A DNA stretch of 62,310 bases from Paulinella micropora (GCA_009731375.1 BJOX01000228.1:118952-181261), one strand, 5' to 3'. Shown: positions 1-11,962, counted from the stretch's first letter. The notes: a model not told the origin generated them from the letters alone. Translations and numbers: made by a program.

Positions 1-317
1 GGGGGGGGGGGGGGGCTCACTCAGTCACACGCCCAAACATTAAGTTAGAGTTTTACTTTTCCAAATCGTTTTTAAATTTTCACTTGCTCTTTCCCCTTTC
101 CCCTTACATTTCTATCATATTTACATATATATATATATATTCTGTGACTTTTTGATACTCCTAACGGGAAGCGTTTGAAATTTTTTTCTAGATGGTTAGA
201 CTATACTGAATATAGTGACGTAGTTATGATAAATAAATGTCATTGTAAAATGATTTATTATTACTTAATTCAATTGTTTTTATTTATTTCTGATTATTTT
301 AAGGATCAGTGCGGGTG
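1..317. other. AT-rich sequence, no gene seen
   Basis: Begins with a 15-base G run and contains a short (TA)n tract and a second G run near 320. I see no coding sequence here. Confidence 0.5.
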
Positions 318-660
318 AGGGGGGGGGGGGTCGGGAGCGATCGGCCTGCATTTTCAAGTCAACTTAAACCTATCACTTCAAGTTTGTAAATAATTTTTTT
401 ATTAAAATAAAGTTTAATTATTATTGAATTAAATGTTTTTCGTCGAATTCCAGCTGTTGTAAATGATCCTGCATGTTTTTTTTATATTTTGAAAAGCTCA
501 ACTCGGGTGGTGGGGAGCGGTCGTCCGGCACGCACTGCCAAGTCAGCTTACACCTTCCAAATCATTTTTTTCATTGAAATAACGTTAATTATCATTAAAT
601 TAAATGTTTTTTATCGAATTCCAGCTGTTGTAAATGATCCTGCATGTTTTCTTTATATTT
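318..660. repeat. 171-bp tandem repeat, two diverged copies
   Basis: Two consecutive AT-rich units share a GGGAGCGRTCG start, a TTTTTTATTAAAATAA-like middle and a CGAATTCCAGCTGTTGTAAA block. That block begins at 444 and again at 615, giving a period of 171 bp. The copies differ by scattered substitutions. The array stops where the retrotransposon fragment begins. It may be a satellite or part of the untranslated end of a transposon. Confidence 0.75.
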
Positions 661-700
661 TGAAAAACTCGACTTAAAGAGACTTGAATAGACTTAAAAC

Positions 701-2191
701 GTGATATTACATTTTTGTGAATCCATAGCAGGTTGGTGCTCTTTGTGGTGTGCAGGTGAGATACAAGCTAGGTATCGTCTCATGTGCTGGAATCAACTTG
801 TGGGAGCCAAGCTGAAGTACGCCTTCGATGTCTGGCGTGCCCCCCAGCTCACCAAGCCGGAGGCAGCAATGTTGCGCCCCATGAAGATGATTCTCGGCAT
901 CAGCCCTAAGACAAGCAAGTGGATTACACTGTTTCTGGCGCGCTCTTTGAGTGCGGAGCGTTTGCGGCGGGCGGCGCAACTGAAGTTCTATGGACGGCTG
1001 CGTGTTCTACCGGAGGAGCGATTTCCTGTCATCGCATCTCAAGTCAAATCCGACTGGACTGCGGAGGCCGAAGGCGCTATCAGGGACTCAATGGATCTAC
1101 AACAAGGGCTTCAGGAGCTCCTAAATAGCTCAGAGAAGGACCTCGAGGGTTGGTGTTCGACTGTGGACAAGTGGGCCCTTCAGCAGGACGTCAAGATGGT
1201 GCAGCAACTGATGTGGGACAAGCGAGAGGCAGGCAGCGATCTTACTGATGGCCTGCGAGTCATCCTAAGACAAGTCTTTGGAACTAAGGAGTTCCCAAGA
1301 TGGGTAGCCCTTGATGATGCGCATTATAATCTGCTTCGGAGAAGGTTGCTCAGCTGCAACAACCGCCTTCGGTTGTACCGCAGCAAGTTGGTCAGTGGCA
1401 TGTCCCCTCGCTGCTTCTGTTGTCATGATGATGTCAATGAGTCCCTTGCGCACTTCTTATGGGATTGCCCCATGCATGAGGGGAGACGTAAGCAGCTGTT
1501 GCTGAGTATGCAGAGGCTCGGTGGCATGGCTGTGGGGGGTGTTGAGGGGGATGGAGGGAGTGAGGAAGGTGGTGAGGTCGTAGGCGGTGAGGTTGCGGTT
1601 GAGGATGTGTTGCTTGGGCGGGAGCGGGAGGGCTCTGTGCGGCAGGGTTGGGATGATATGTCGCCTGTGGATCAATCACGATTGTTTTGTAAGCTTTTTC
1701 AGGGGAAGTCGCGCTTCCGCAGTAACTTTAGGCTTGCTGCGTTGTTAGGGGTTACAGCGTTGCGTCCCCCTCCAAAGTTGGATGTGTTGTTTGGATCATA
1801 TGTGTCTGAGTGTTGGTCTGCTAGGGAGGGTAAAAGGGAGGAGCTTGGGGTGGAGGATGGGGGCGAGGAGGTGATTGACCTCACTGAGGTTCCATCAGCT
1901 TCTGTCCCACCCTCTCCCCCAAGTGACGTTGATGTTGCGCGGCGCGGCCGTCCGCGCAGTGTGGACGTCCTGGCTAGAGAGAGGGGTTCGGGAGCGCAGC
2001 GTAGTGTCTCCGAGTTCTTCTCTTCAGCTAACACCCTCGCATCTAGCTCTTCATGGAATTCACAGCCCCCATCTGCCCCTGCTGTTGCTGTTGCTGCTAT
2101 GTCTGTTTGGTGTTCTGACAATGCGTTGGGATCGGCTGACCCCGGTGACCCAATGGAGGCACATGTCCAGGATCTGGATCTGATGCTATAG
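701..2191 (+). CDS. Non-LTR retrotransposon, C-terminal part of the reverse transcriptase protein
   Basis: The roughly 490-residue frame looks like the region behind the RT domain of a LINE-type ORF2. A helical segment around residues 28-110 (KLKYAFDVW, then LGISPK and LKFYGRL) is followed by a zinc-knuckle-like motif around residues 237-262 with pattern CFCC...HFLWDC, as in RT-associated zinc-binding domains. The catalytic YxDD palm is absent, so the copy is 5'-truncated, as is normal for LINEs. There is no convincing ATG; the frame is simply open from about 701. The C-terminus is acidic and Ser-rich. The stop is followed by (TTA)n, a plausible LINE tail. Family assignment is by motif only. 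Confidence 0.6.
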   Translation: MILHFCESIAGWCSLWCAGEIQARYRLMCWNQLVGAKLKYAFDVWRAPQLTKPEAAMLRPMKMILGISPKTSKWITLFLARSLSAERLRRAAQLKFYGRLRVLPEERFPVIASQVKSDWTAEAEGAIRDSMDLQQGLQELLNSSEKDLEGWCSTVDKWALQQDVKMVQQLMWDKREAGSDLTDGLRVILRQVFGTKEFPRWVALDDAHYNLLRRRLLSCNNRLRLYRSKLVSGMSPRCFCCHDDVNESLAHFLWDCPMHEGRRKQLLLSMQRLGGMAVGGVEGDGGSEEGGEVVGGEVAVEDVLLGREREGSVRQGWDDMSPVDQSRLFCKLFQGKSRFRSNFRLAALLGVTALRPPPKLDVLFGSYVSECWSAREGKREELGVEDGGEEVIDLTEVPSASVPPSPPSDVDVARRGRPRSVDVLARERGSGAQRSVSEFFSSANTLASSSSWNSQPPSAPAVAVAAMSVWCSDNALGSADPGDPMEAHVQDLDLML

Positions 2192-2195
2192 TCTG

Positions 2196-2250
2196 AGGAA
2201 GCCTATTATTGTTATTATTATTATTATTGTTATTATTATCATTATTATTA

Positions 2251-2300
<50 letters not shown>

Positions 2301-2515
2301 CAATACTATACTATATGTATTGTATGTATGTATGTATGTATGCATATGAATTGTATGTATGTATGTATGCATATGTATTGTATGGTATGTATCATTTTAT
2401 GTATGCGTATGTATGTATGTGTGTATGTGCGTATGTATGTATGTATGTATGCATGCAGGTATGTATTAGTATGTATGTATTTTCGTGTGTATGTATGTAT
2501 CTATATATGTACGTG

Positions 2516-2546
<31 letters not shown>

Positions 2547-2580
2547 TTGTATGTATGTATGTATGTATGTACTCAAAGTA
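2196..2580. repeat. (TTA)n followed by (TATG)n microsatellite
   Basis: Trinucleotide TTA/TTG units up to about 2300, then imperfect TATG units to about 2575. Long reading frames across it are translations of the repeat and are not genes. Confidence 0.95.
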
Positions 2581-2678
2581 AGTATCGTACGTAAAGCATT
2601 GATTTTTAATGTATGCAATGTCATCTATTGTTATGTAATGTATGATAATAGGTGAGCCTGACCTGACCTGACCCATTC

Positions 2679-2819
2679 ATGTCTGCGGAGTTGGATGTAA
2701 ACGGTCAGATCATTATAGATATCATCCAAGCTTGTTGGGTCCTCGGGACTGTAAGCAAGGATGTGAAAACCATCTGTGGCAATGGCTACAAGGGAACAGG
2801 TCCGTGCGCGCTCTCTCTC

Positions 2820-2904
<85 letters not shown>

Positions 2905-2998
2905 TCTCTCTCTGTGTTTCTCTCTGTTTCTCTCTGTTTCTCTCTGTTTCTCTCTGTTTCTCTCTCTTTTTCTCTCTGTTTCTCTCTGTTTCTCTCTC

Positions 2999-3047
<49 letters not shown>

Positions 3048-3329
3048 ATCTATGCTACGGAACCATGCAGGTGGACGGGATGCTACGGAACCCGCATACA
3101 TGGCGTTCAGATTTGTGGAGGAACACTGCGAGATTCTCAGACACATGCAAGACGACGACCACGACAAAACACTTATGCTTCGAGAGGTCTTATATCTGTA
3201 CGTACGTACACATGTAACATTGTGAATGTGTGTATGCGCGTAGGTGCGTATTTCTATGTATGCCTGTATGCATGAATGTATGCACGTGTGCTGTGTTCTG
3301 TGTTCTGTGTTTGTTTGTGTGTGTGTGCG

Positions 3330-3361
<32 letters not shown>

Positions 3362-3404
3362 TGTGTGCGTGTGTGCGTGCGTGTGTGTGTGTGTGTGCGT
3401 GTGT

Positions 3405-3436
<32 letters not shown>

Positions 3437-3689
3437 TCGTGTGTGCATGCCCGACTGTTGCGTCTGTTTACAGATCATCAAGGGTTACAGTGGCCCTTGC
3501 GTGAAATGGGACGAGTGTAACCAAAGATTTATGCGAGCACAAGAGCGAGAGCGAGCCAGGGGAGAAAAGCCCGATCCCCAAAAAACAAAAGGAGCAAAGC
3601 GAAAACGGGAAAAAATGACAAAGAAAGTAAAGGAACAACTTATGCCAACGTTGGCGCGTTACCGGACGTGGGGTTCGTCAAGCAAGTAA
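2679..3689 (+). CDS. Unrecognised host protein, three exons
   Basis: Three open segments join in phase with GT-AG borders. Exon 1 starts at an ATG ([10 protein letters not shown]) and ends near 2800 before GTCCGTG. Exon 2 runs about 3071-3186 ([19 protein letters not shown], ending MLRE before GTCTTA). Exon 3 begins after TTTACAG at about 3472 ([16 protein letters not shown]), turns Lys/Arg/Glu-rich and stops near 3687. The introns hold the (CT)n and (GT)n tracts. I recognise no domain. A minus-strand frame across exon 1 is also open, so exon 1 is the least certain part. Confidence 0.5.
2812..3048. repeat. (CT)n microsatellite
   Basis: CT dinucleotides with regular CTGTTT interruptions, inside the first intron of the neighbouring gene. 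Confidence 0.95.
3306..3446. repeat. (GT)n microsatellite
   Basis: GT dinucleotides with GTGC variants, inside the second intron of the 2679-3689 gene. Confidence 0.95.
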
Positions 3690-4276
3690 CATTGCCAGCA
3701 TCGGCGTCATCGTCTGGTTCAAGATCGTACACTGGCCCTGTGGACTTGTCTGCCCACGATGGTCTTGAAGACGTCCTTTTGTCCTCAGTTTTGCTTTTCG
3801 TCGCTTTTCAAAGTCTTTTTGATGGGAAATCGTCTGTCGACGGGTCAGTTGATCAAAAAAAAAATCACCTGCACGAAAACCCTCAAGTCAGTGCTTAAGG
3901 TACTGCAACTGCGTCTATGTCTCTGCCTGCATACCACCTGTCTGTCGCTGCTCAAAAACGCAAACATGTTCTGTCTGTCACAGACACTCCAGGACGCGGC
4001 AGTATTGGACAAAGTCTTTCCAAACTTGCCACAGGCGATCAAACAGAAAAATTAGCTGAAGGACTGGCGAACCAAGGTTGACGGTGCGGTGGCATCGAAA
4101 CTGGCGGTCTGAAGAAGAAGAGGAAAGGTAGCTCCGCGTAAGAACGTTATCGTTGTGTGTGTTTTTGTGCTGGAGTAAATCATGATTAAAAGTGGATATC
4201 ATGTCTGTGTTTATTCACATATTAACTTCTTCCTATCTCACCTTCCTTGGGATAGATAATTATTAATACAGAAAAC
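3690..4276. other. Intergenic or unresolved exon sequence
   Basis: Short open frames exist on both strands (for example a Ser-rich plus-strand frame at 3668-3898), but none has clear motifs or splice support. It may hold 3' UTR or further exons of either neighbour. Confidence 0.3.
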
Positions 4277-4960
4277 ATGTTTTTGAAAGGTATCATTAAT
4301 ACACACAGACTCTTTGTGCTTGCAAGGCAATACCAACAAGCAGACGAGAATGCGCAATCGGAGCTCAGACTTCAACTGTGTATGCTGAAGAGGTATTATT
4401 TACCTATGCATATGCCTTTGCGTCTACCCACTGGCACACGTTCATTTTTACAGGAATTCTTTCTGTGGGATGGGATGCCACAGTGGCAATGTAATACTTG
4501 TGAGAGATGCCAATTGAATGCTTTCACTGCAGCAGCTTGCAGTGATTGCGGATCTAAGAACTACTGCATGCTGGATGAACCTCCAGACGTGCTGCTTGCC
4601 GAGGCCAAACAGCATTGGAAGAAAATAAAGGATTTCGGTAGGTCGGGCGCCAAAGCAGGAACGCCAGGTTACTTGCAACCGAAACCTGTCATTACTCTGC
4701 TGCATGCGATCCCGGAATCAACAAGAAGTGAGTGTGTTTTCATAGACCTTGGATGCGGTCCAGGTCATGTCTTATGTCTCGCTCAGTATTTCGGTTTCCG
4801 CAGTCTGTCGGGGATAGACATATTGGAAGACAATGGCCTTTTTAAACTTAAGTGGGGTAAATATTCGACAGGAAAGTACAGAGCCTATGTACAGTTTCAG
4901 CGGGATTGTACGGAAGCAGCATGGGTCCCGAATTACTGCAAGGAGCCTTGGGTTATTTAA
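4277..4960 (+). CDS. Zinc-ribbon SAM-dependent methyltransferase-like protein
   Basis: The 227-residue frame starts at ATG 4277. Residues about 74-97 form a C2C2 zinc-ribbon-like segment (CNTCERC then CSDCGS). Residues about 155-168 (VFIDLGCGPGHVLCLA) match motif I of Rossmann-fold S-adenosylmethionine methyltransferases, and an acidic GIDILEDN follows at the expected place for motif II. The later catalytic motifs are not seen before the stop, so the protein is short for the family and more exons may follow. Substrate unknown. An in-frame TTTTTACAG at about 4446-4454 could be a splice acceptor, so the N-terminus is uncertain. Confidence 0.55.
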   Translation: MFLKGIINTHRLFVLARQYQQADENAQSELRLQLCMLKRYYLPMHMPLRLPTGTRSFLQEFFLWDGMPQWQCNTCERCQLNAFTAAACSDCGSKNYCMLDEPPDVLLAEAKQHWKKIKDFGRSGAKAGTPGYLQPKPVITLLHAIPESTRSECVFIDLGCGPGHVLCLAQYFGFRSLSGIDILEDNGLFKLKWGKYSTGKYRAYVQFQRDCTEAAWVPNYCKEPWVI

Positions 4961-5042
4961 CTTTTTTGGGCCACCTGGGCCCCAATAACTAAGCAAAAAG
5001 TTATTACCTTGATGACGGAAAAGAAGGAACGTATTCGATTCC

Positions 5043-8000
5043 TCATTGTGGTTGATTACGTGAACACAGACAACGGTTCTGGCACTTACAGCCGGCGCCG
5101 TGCTTCAACACCACCGGTTCTGGCTGGCACTTTGGGCACTTGCAGCCCGGGCCACATCTCGGCTCCTCCTTTGGCGGCAGGCGGGGCTGTTCCCAAGGTT
5201 GCTTATGCTTTTTCTTGTGCTTTCGGGTCGGCTTTGGGCTCGGAGTGGGAGATGGGGAATCGGATTCGTCGGATTCGTCGGACTCCTCCTCTTTGCTCAC
5301 CTCCGGGCTGGAGCTCCCGTCTACAAGGCACAAAGCACAACGCATTACGAGCAACACATCAAGCGCGATTACCTTTTGCTCTGCGCTCTTTTTTGCAAAA
5401 AGGGCACATGCAGGTTTTCTTGTTGTGATGCGCATAGCCGCCGGGCCCCTTGCCGCCTTCGCCTGCCTTCTTCTTCGCTCCTTTCTTCTTGCCAGGTTTC
5501 CCCTGCGAACACAACACACAAAATGTTTGTTACTGCCTGGAAGTCAAAGCACTTACCGGGGTAGTATGCTTCGGTGGTGCCACTGGTACTACTACTGCAG
5601 GCGACTTCGACTTCGGTGGCCATATGAGGTTGCCGTCCTACTCACAGCACTGTAGGTGTGGCAACCAAAGCAAAAAAATAAAAACAAGACCGCGTCTGCA
5701 GCCACAGGCATGGTGATGGGCAGCAATCCCTTGCAGTGCCTCTTCCAGTAGTAGGAGTCCACCAGCCCGTCATAAGCAAAATAAAAAAAACCGCCATAAA
5801 CAAGGTTGTCAATCATCTTGATCACGGGAAACGCATTTCCCTTGCTCTGGCGAAAAATCCAAGTACAATTGGCGCCAGAGCCCTCCGATGCATGGTTTAT
5901 CAGCGCCCCCGCTTGCGACGGCAGTCTCTTCCCGTTGAGCAGTTCTTCGCGGTACATCTCCGTACAACACCAGACCTTCTGCCCAATCTGCATCGAATAC
6001 TCACCTGGATTTGCCAAAGCATTTTTGTACCCCGCCGGATCGCGCTTTGCATCGTAGCAGTCTCCGACATACTCGAGGCGCAGCATTTTGCCCAACCCAG
6101 TCAGTTCGTCGCCCTCCCGTAGCCCGATTTTACCGAATGCGCCGCCGTTGATTGGGTAAAGCTGTACACTAACGCCATCTAACTTCGCGCCTGTCTGGTC
6201 CACGAAGGAAGCCATAGGCACAATGCGTATCTCGCCTTTCCGCAATGTCGCTGTGCGCGCGGACTTCCGGTTCGCAAGGCCGCTAATACATCCACAGAAG
6301 GATCGCAGCAGAGCAAATTATATGATGGCTTACCTGGGACTGGTCGCGGCTGAATCAGGGGAGATAATCTTTCGATTGCCCTTTGGCGCTGACGTACGCG
6401 TGCGGGAAGTTGGACTACCTCCGCCCCGCAAATCCGGCGAAAGGGCAGGCGACGACTTAACCAGCAACCCGGCAGTCACTTTACGGTAAGGTTCAATGGC
6501 AGGAAGCAACGAATCGCTGGGCCAACGACCGTTGGCAGCGTGAATGTGTGGCTCCACAAGGGGATAGATGTACTTTGCGATCAGGCAGCTGGAGGGGCGC
6601 CCAGGATGTTCATCCCACTCTTTGACAGTCTCGATTGGGTCAATATCCTCTTCGACACAAAAGCGTAAATCAAAAACCCGTTCCCCATTTTCATTCAATT
6701 CAGGCGCCTCGATCGCAACTAATAGTGCGCGGCCTTTTTCAATAAAATTATCAGCGTCAGCTGAGTCCGGCAGCAGATGACGGCCGGGTCTATGTAGTGC
6801 AATAAGAAATTATATTATACCAGCGCGAAATTTTGCTTACCCGATCAGCACAACCTTTTCGGAAGGCACCGACTTCGTCATGATCCAATCGAGCTGCTAC
6901 AAAATAATGCCACAATACGACATAAACAGTGCTGCAAAACTAATAGTACGCTGAGGTTGAGCCCAAGGTTGCTCCAATACTGACCCTCCAGGCAAGCAAA
7001 CCATGCAGGGGTGTATGTAAGCGAGGTTCCCTCCTGCTGGATCCTGCTGTACTTTAGCAAGGTTATGAAAGCCACAAAAAGGAATTATAAGCAAGAGGCA
7101 CATGGCATCGAAACAAACAAAAACAGTAACCAGAACGAGAGTTATTGTTTTTGCTTGTTTCTTACCCATACGTCTTTGCTTCCCGATCCTCTTTGCTCAT
7201 GTCGCTGGGGAATTTGTAATAATATGGTTTGGCTGATTTCAGTTTCTACTTCCTGTGAGCATTCTGCTTTCCCGCTGCCCCACTAGCCCACGGCCACTGG
7301 CAACTCGCGGCCAACGCCTGCGACTCCTCGGCATTATTGCTGGCATCGCCTGCCTGCTGCCCCCTGCCCTCCCCACCGTCGCTGCCTCCACCCTTGTCGC
7401 TACTCTTAGTTTTGCTACCTTTTGAAGCTGTGGAGCTACTCCCCAGCCAACAAGCGAAGACAGAATTTGGAACTAGCACTTCATCGCCTTCTCTGTCACC
7501 TGCCTCGCTGGTGGTGAGATCAACTGCCTGGGGGAATACTTCATCTTCCCCCATGAGCCCTTGCTTCGCAGCAGACGAAACTTCGCTCAAATGCTGCAGA
7601 TTCCGGAGTATTTCCTCCCGGTTTCGCTTCCTTGGAGGGGGCAGGTCGTTCTCTTTGGGATCCGGCGTCACCCTACCAATACAAGCCATGCAGTACGCAA
7701 ACACAATCAATTATTGTGCATAGACCGTTCCTGCACAGGCGCCGGTTCTGGCTCCTTCGCTTCCTCCGCTGTGTCGACACTACATCAGCACAAAAGCAAA
7801 GGATGCTGTGCTTATGACCCAAAAGACTGAAACAATTGGACCTAGCGCTGAACTTAAGTGCTCGCTGTGGATGCTTGCTCGCCTTTTGCGCTTGCTTCTT
7901 GGCTGCTCCTTTTTTGCGACCGCGACCTTTGGGCGACCACTAGTATGATTGCAGAGCATATTAAAAGAAGAAACAGCAGCACAGGGCGTTGTATGTGTGG

Positions 8001-8212
8001 TTATANNNNNNNNNNCCCCCCCCCCCCCCCCCCCCCCAGCCCCCCCCGCCCCCGCATTTTTGCACCCCTGTCGGAATAAGTCATGGTTTGTAGGAACGGG
8101 AAGGAATTGGGAGCTTATATTTGCAGGGGAGCGAGGGCCAGGCATGATGTTGATGCTGATATAATTGTTTTGGAATGTACGCAAATATTTATCTTAGGGG
8201 AGTTTCATGTGT

Positions 8213-8246
<34 letters not shown>

Positions 8247-8688
8247 TCGTACAGCAGCGAACCTTTTGCTGTGCTTTCGACTTCTTGGAAGCAGGAGAAC
8301 TGCCATCCTTTTCCGCCTTGCCTTTCGGCTTTGAGGCGGCTGTCTTCGCTGCCTTCTGGACAGAGACAGGCTGCTTACGTTTCACCCTTGGTTGGCGTTG
8401 CTCCGCCAGCTTCGGGTCAAAATACAGGGGCTCTTTCGCGAGCTCAAAAAATTTTGTACTGCCCTTGGGCACATAAGTGAAAACTCTGTTGGGTTCAACG
8501 TTCTCCCAAGCTGGCTTAGTGTGGTCAAAGTGGGGGAAATCATAATACAAAGCCGTAACCTCAGGAGGAATGTCACACTTGCTCAGATTTTCCCAGACCT
8601 TTTTTCCGTTCACTTGAACAAACACTTCTTGCTTCCAATCTGAGCGTTCCACTCGATAGGCGTTAATTGTCGTTACTTGAATTGTCAT
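5043..8688 (-). CDS. SET-domain-like protein, multi-exon
   Basis: A minus-strand gene assembled from open segments. Exon 1 starts at ATG 8688 (MTIQVTTINAYRVER) and ends at 8263 before a GT donor. A basic exon near 7860-7930 follows, then a disordered exon near 7246-7665, a short exon near 6840-6900 (QLDWIMTKS), an exon near 6345-6800, a core exon near 5720-6290, and a C-terminal exon ending at 5043. The core has a SET-like block: GALINHASEGSGANCTW fits the catalytic N-H-S/A...N-C pattern, and FAYDGLVD lies downstream. The last exon has CGPGCKCPKC and GCKCQNRCLC, a Cys cluster like post-SET or CXC zinc segments. A histone or protein lysine methyltransferase is the likeliest role. Exon borders are approximate and the domain call is by eye. 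Confidence 0.5.
8006..8045. repeat. Poly-C tract with assembly gap
   Basis: Ten Ns (8006-8015) followed by a C run, inside an intron of the SET-like gene. Confidence 0.9.
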
Positions 8689-9067
8689 GAGAAGCCCTTT
8701 TGCACGCAGGAGATGAGCTAGAAGCTTTGGTGGGAAAACCAAAGCAACGGTTTGCCAGGCAAAGTCCACTGGATGCCAAAAAAGTAGCCTAATGCCGATA
8801 TTCCCTGCATGGCACGGCAAGGTTATTTTCTTTAAAAACGAACGCTTCTGCTTTGTTTTTGTCCAACGCGCTAGTATTCACACGCCCAAGCAGGTCTACA
8901 CGTGTTATTTCATTACTCCTCCATCATTTCCATACGCGTTCGGCATGTGATTCATAGGGCTTTTTCAGTTTGGCTGGTTCAAATTTTGGATTGCTGCAAC
9001 ATCGCCTGGTATATGTCTACTCCCTGTGTGTCGTCACTGCTTGTTTCTGTTGGACCAGACGTGTACC

Positions 9068-10530
9068 ATGTCGTTTCTGGCCAACGTAGCAAGTCTTCCA
9101 GAAGTAAGTAAGTCGGCATTGCTCTCAGCAGCAGACAGAAATCGCAGGCAGGCTAGCACCACAGCGACTAGAACGAAGCTTGAAGCAGGGGACATCTCCT
9201 GTGCGCAAAAGGTCTCACAGAAGGCCGATGCATATCTTCATAGCTTTAGTTCATCGAGTAGCGTCGCCTCCTCCTCAGAGGGCAGCGTACGTAGTGAATC
9301 TAGTTCGCAAACAGGGCCGTATTCTCGACAGCGCCGCAATCTCAGTACAGTGGATCCACAACACGCAAAGAAACTTCAAAAAAGCAGGAAATACCAGTAA
9401 ATTGTGCGGTCTAGCTCATCGTTGTCACAGGAAGTGACGGACGAACAGCTTCAACAATTGCTGATGTCCAAACAAGGACAAAAGAGGTTCCCCAAGACTG
9501 CAGCAATCTTCCAGCAAAACAAGGCTCAAGCAGCCGCTGCTACGGCTGCGAAAGCCATGGTTGAAGCTATGCCCAAAAGGGCAGCTCACAAACAAGCTAT
9601 AATTGGGAAGCTTCGTGTGCCAATGACTGCCAAGCAGTTTCATGATGCCTTCCCTTCCGTCAGCGATAGGTATGCTAGGAAAGCGGTAGCTGCAGTTCGC
9701 GCCGCAGACGAGGCTACGGCAGCAGGCATAAAACCAAAAAAGAAGGACATTTTCACGCAGCCAATGATGGACGGCGTTGAGCGTGAGAAGATCTCTCCTT
9801 TGGAAAGACGCATCACTGCATCTATTGTCAAGGAGAATTTGGGAGCTAAGTCGGGCTCGAATGCTGCCTTTTGGTTTGGGCAATTGGATTCCTTTCACGA
9901 GTGGTTCAGAACCACTGCCCATCCACTCATTTTTGAACAAATGGTCGGGGAAGCAGGGGGAATCGAGCAATTGGGCAGGGTGTACAAATTTGGGAAGTGG
10001 TTTCAGCAGAACGCTCAGGCACACATTTGCCGGGGAGGCTGTGTGGAGGAGGGCAGTGGTGAGGTTTGTCATCACAACTACGCACCCCGCAGCCGCCCAA
10101 CCGTTGGCAACATTCTGAAGGAGGACGTGCTGTTTCGGTGCATTACAAAGACTGTGCCTTGCAAATGGCACGATAACTACGAACGGTGGAAGGCTGAGCT
10201 GACTCGTCTGGAAAGTGCGACCGGCAAAAGGAATCACGAAAAAATCCAAAGGCTCAGGGAGAAGCTGAGGAAGTGCGTGAAGCACGAGGCTCAGTACAAT
10301 GTGCAGAGAAGGTTTATTTTGTATTTTCGTTGCTCGCACCACCTTTGTTGTGCTGTAGCTATGTCCAAATGAAAGTGGACGCGCTTGAAGCTGGTTCTGG
10401 TCAATGGGTAATATACCAAGATTATATTTCTTGGTATTCGGAAAGCGGTGAGAAGATGAACGACCTGTTGTTCACCCGGGTCACCAGGCGAGCGGATGGG
10501 AAGCTCCAATACGAGTATATTCAACCTTGA
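9068..10530 (+). CDS. Unrecognised host protein, divergent from the SET-like gene
   Basis: Starts at ATG 9068 (MSFLANVASL), 380 bp from the divergent minus-strand start. Exon 1 is Ser-rich. At 9398 an in-frame TAA interrupts an otherwise continuous frame. The 18 bases from 9398 read GTAAAT...CTAG, so removing them as a very short intron would keep the frame. The second part has an Ala-rich helical region, a possible helix-turn-helix (SDRYARKAVAAVR), a WFGQLDSFHEWF segment and Cys/His pairs (ICRGGC, VCHH). A conventional intron of about 50 bp (near 10312-10363, GT...TGTAG) joins it in phase to a last exon ending in YEYIQP. I do not recognise the family. Confidence 0.55.
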
Positions 10531-10904
10531 TACGCCATATTGTTCGGACGTATCAATGCAAGGGCGGAAGGTAGGAGGGAGGCTCAACTACCAATGTTGC
10601 TTTCTCTATGAATAGAGAAGCGAGATGGAATTAGGAAATAAATAGTTATGCAAAACACTAGCCGACCTAATTCTCTAAAGTGGACGTCTGCCCTTTGTCC
10701 AGACTTTTATCCAGACTTTAAGAATGGTTTCCCTCAGGCCTGCCTGCCCAGCTTGTCGGAAATTTTACCAACGCTGGACGATAGCCTCTTTTAGGTCTTG
10801 AGTTTTTTTTTTTTTCCTTTCTCGTTTTCACCTACCCTTTCTTATTTTCATATTTTGTTTCCACTGAAAGTCATTATCCCAAAAAAAAAAAAAAAAAAAA
10901 AAAA
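10531..10904. other. 3' flank of the 9068-10530 gene
   Basis: No coding signal. Contains a T13 run near 10806 and an A24 run at 10880-10903; the A run abuts the GC-rich repeat. Confidence 0.5.
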
Positions 10905-10962
10905 GAATTCGCCTCCGGCGGGGGCCCTCGCGGCCGGGGGGGCTAAGTAGTCGGGTGCATCA
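10905..10962. repeat. GC-rich hairpin repeat, copy 1
   Basis: After a long A run: GAATTCGCCTCC, then a GGGGGCCC...GGCCGGGG hairpin, then CTAAGTAGTCGGGTGCATC. A diverged copy with the same order lies at 12866-12925. Both have an A-rich 5' flank and a tRNA box-A-like TAGYCGRGYG segment. The family may be a tRNA-related SINE or MITE; no box B is seen. Confidence 0.5.
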
Positions 10963-11075
10963 TGAGGTGTGTATGTGGGTGTGTTGTGTCTGTCTGTCTA
11001 GTCCGTGTCTGTGTGTTGTCAGTGTGTGTACATGCTAGACGTGTGTGTATATGCACGTATATGTATCTAGTGTGT

Positions 11076-11140
<65 letters not shown>

Positions 11141-11189
11141 TAGCTGTAGTCTACATGTGCGCGTTTGTGTGCGTCTAGTGTGTGTGTAC

Positions 11190-11252
<63 letters not shown>

Positions 11253-11671
11253 TGTGNNNNNNNNNNTGTCTATGTGTCTGTGTCTGTCTGTGTGCACGTG
11301 TACATGTCTATGTCTGTGTGTCTGTGTTTACAAAAACATGCATTTCTAGCGTGTACATGTGTGTGTGTGTGTGTGTGTATGTGTGTATGTGTGTATTTGT
11401 GTGTGTGTGTCTGTGTCTGTGTGTGTCTAGCTATAGTGTGTGTGTGTGTGTGTGTTTGTACATGTGTGTGTCTAGTGTGTGTACATGTGTGTGTATGTGT
11501 GTGTGTGTGCACATGTGTGTGCAACGTGTGTGTGTGTGTCTGTGTCTGTGTGCACGTGTACATGTCTATGTCTGTGTGTGTGTACATGTCTAGCTGTGTG
11601 TTTGTGTGTGTGTAGCTATAGTGTACATGTCTATGTCTGTGTGTCTGTGTGTGTGCATGTCTAGCTGTGTT

Positions 11672-11702
<31 letters not shown>

Positions 11703-11962
11703 TTGTGTGTGTGTCTAGCTATAGTGTGTGTGTTTGTGTGTGTGTGTTTGTACATGTGTGTGTCTAGTGTGTCTACATGTGTGTGTGTGTGTGCACGCGT
11801 ACGTGTGTGTGTCTGTGTGTGTGTGTATACATGTGTGTGTGAGTGTGTGTGTGTGTACGTGTCTGTGTGTGTGTGTGTGTCTGTGTCTGTGTCTGCGTGT
11901 CTGTGTGTGTGTACATGTCTAGCGTGTGTGTTTTTGTGTGTGTCTAGTGTACATGTGTGTGT
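10963..11962. repeat. 1-kb (GT)n satellite with short interspersed motifs
   Basis: Almost continuous GT with recurring TCTAGCTATAGTG, GTACATGTCTA and TGTCTGTG blocks, indicating local higher-order duplication. A 10-N gap lies at 11257-11266. Confidence 0.95.
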
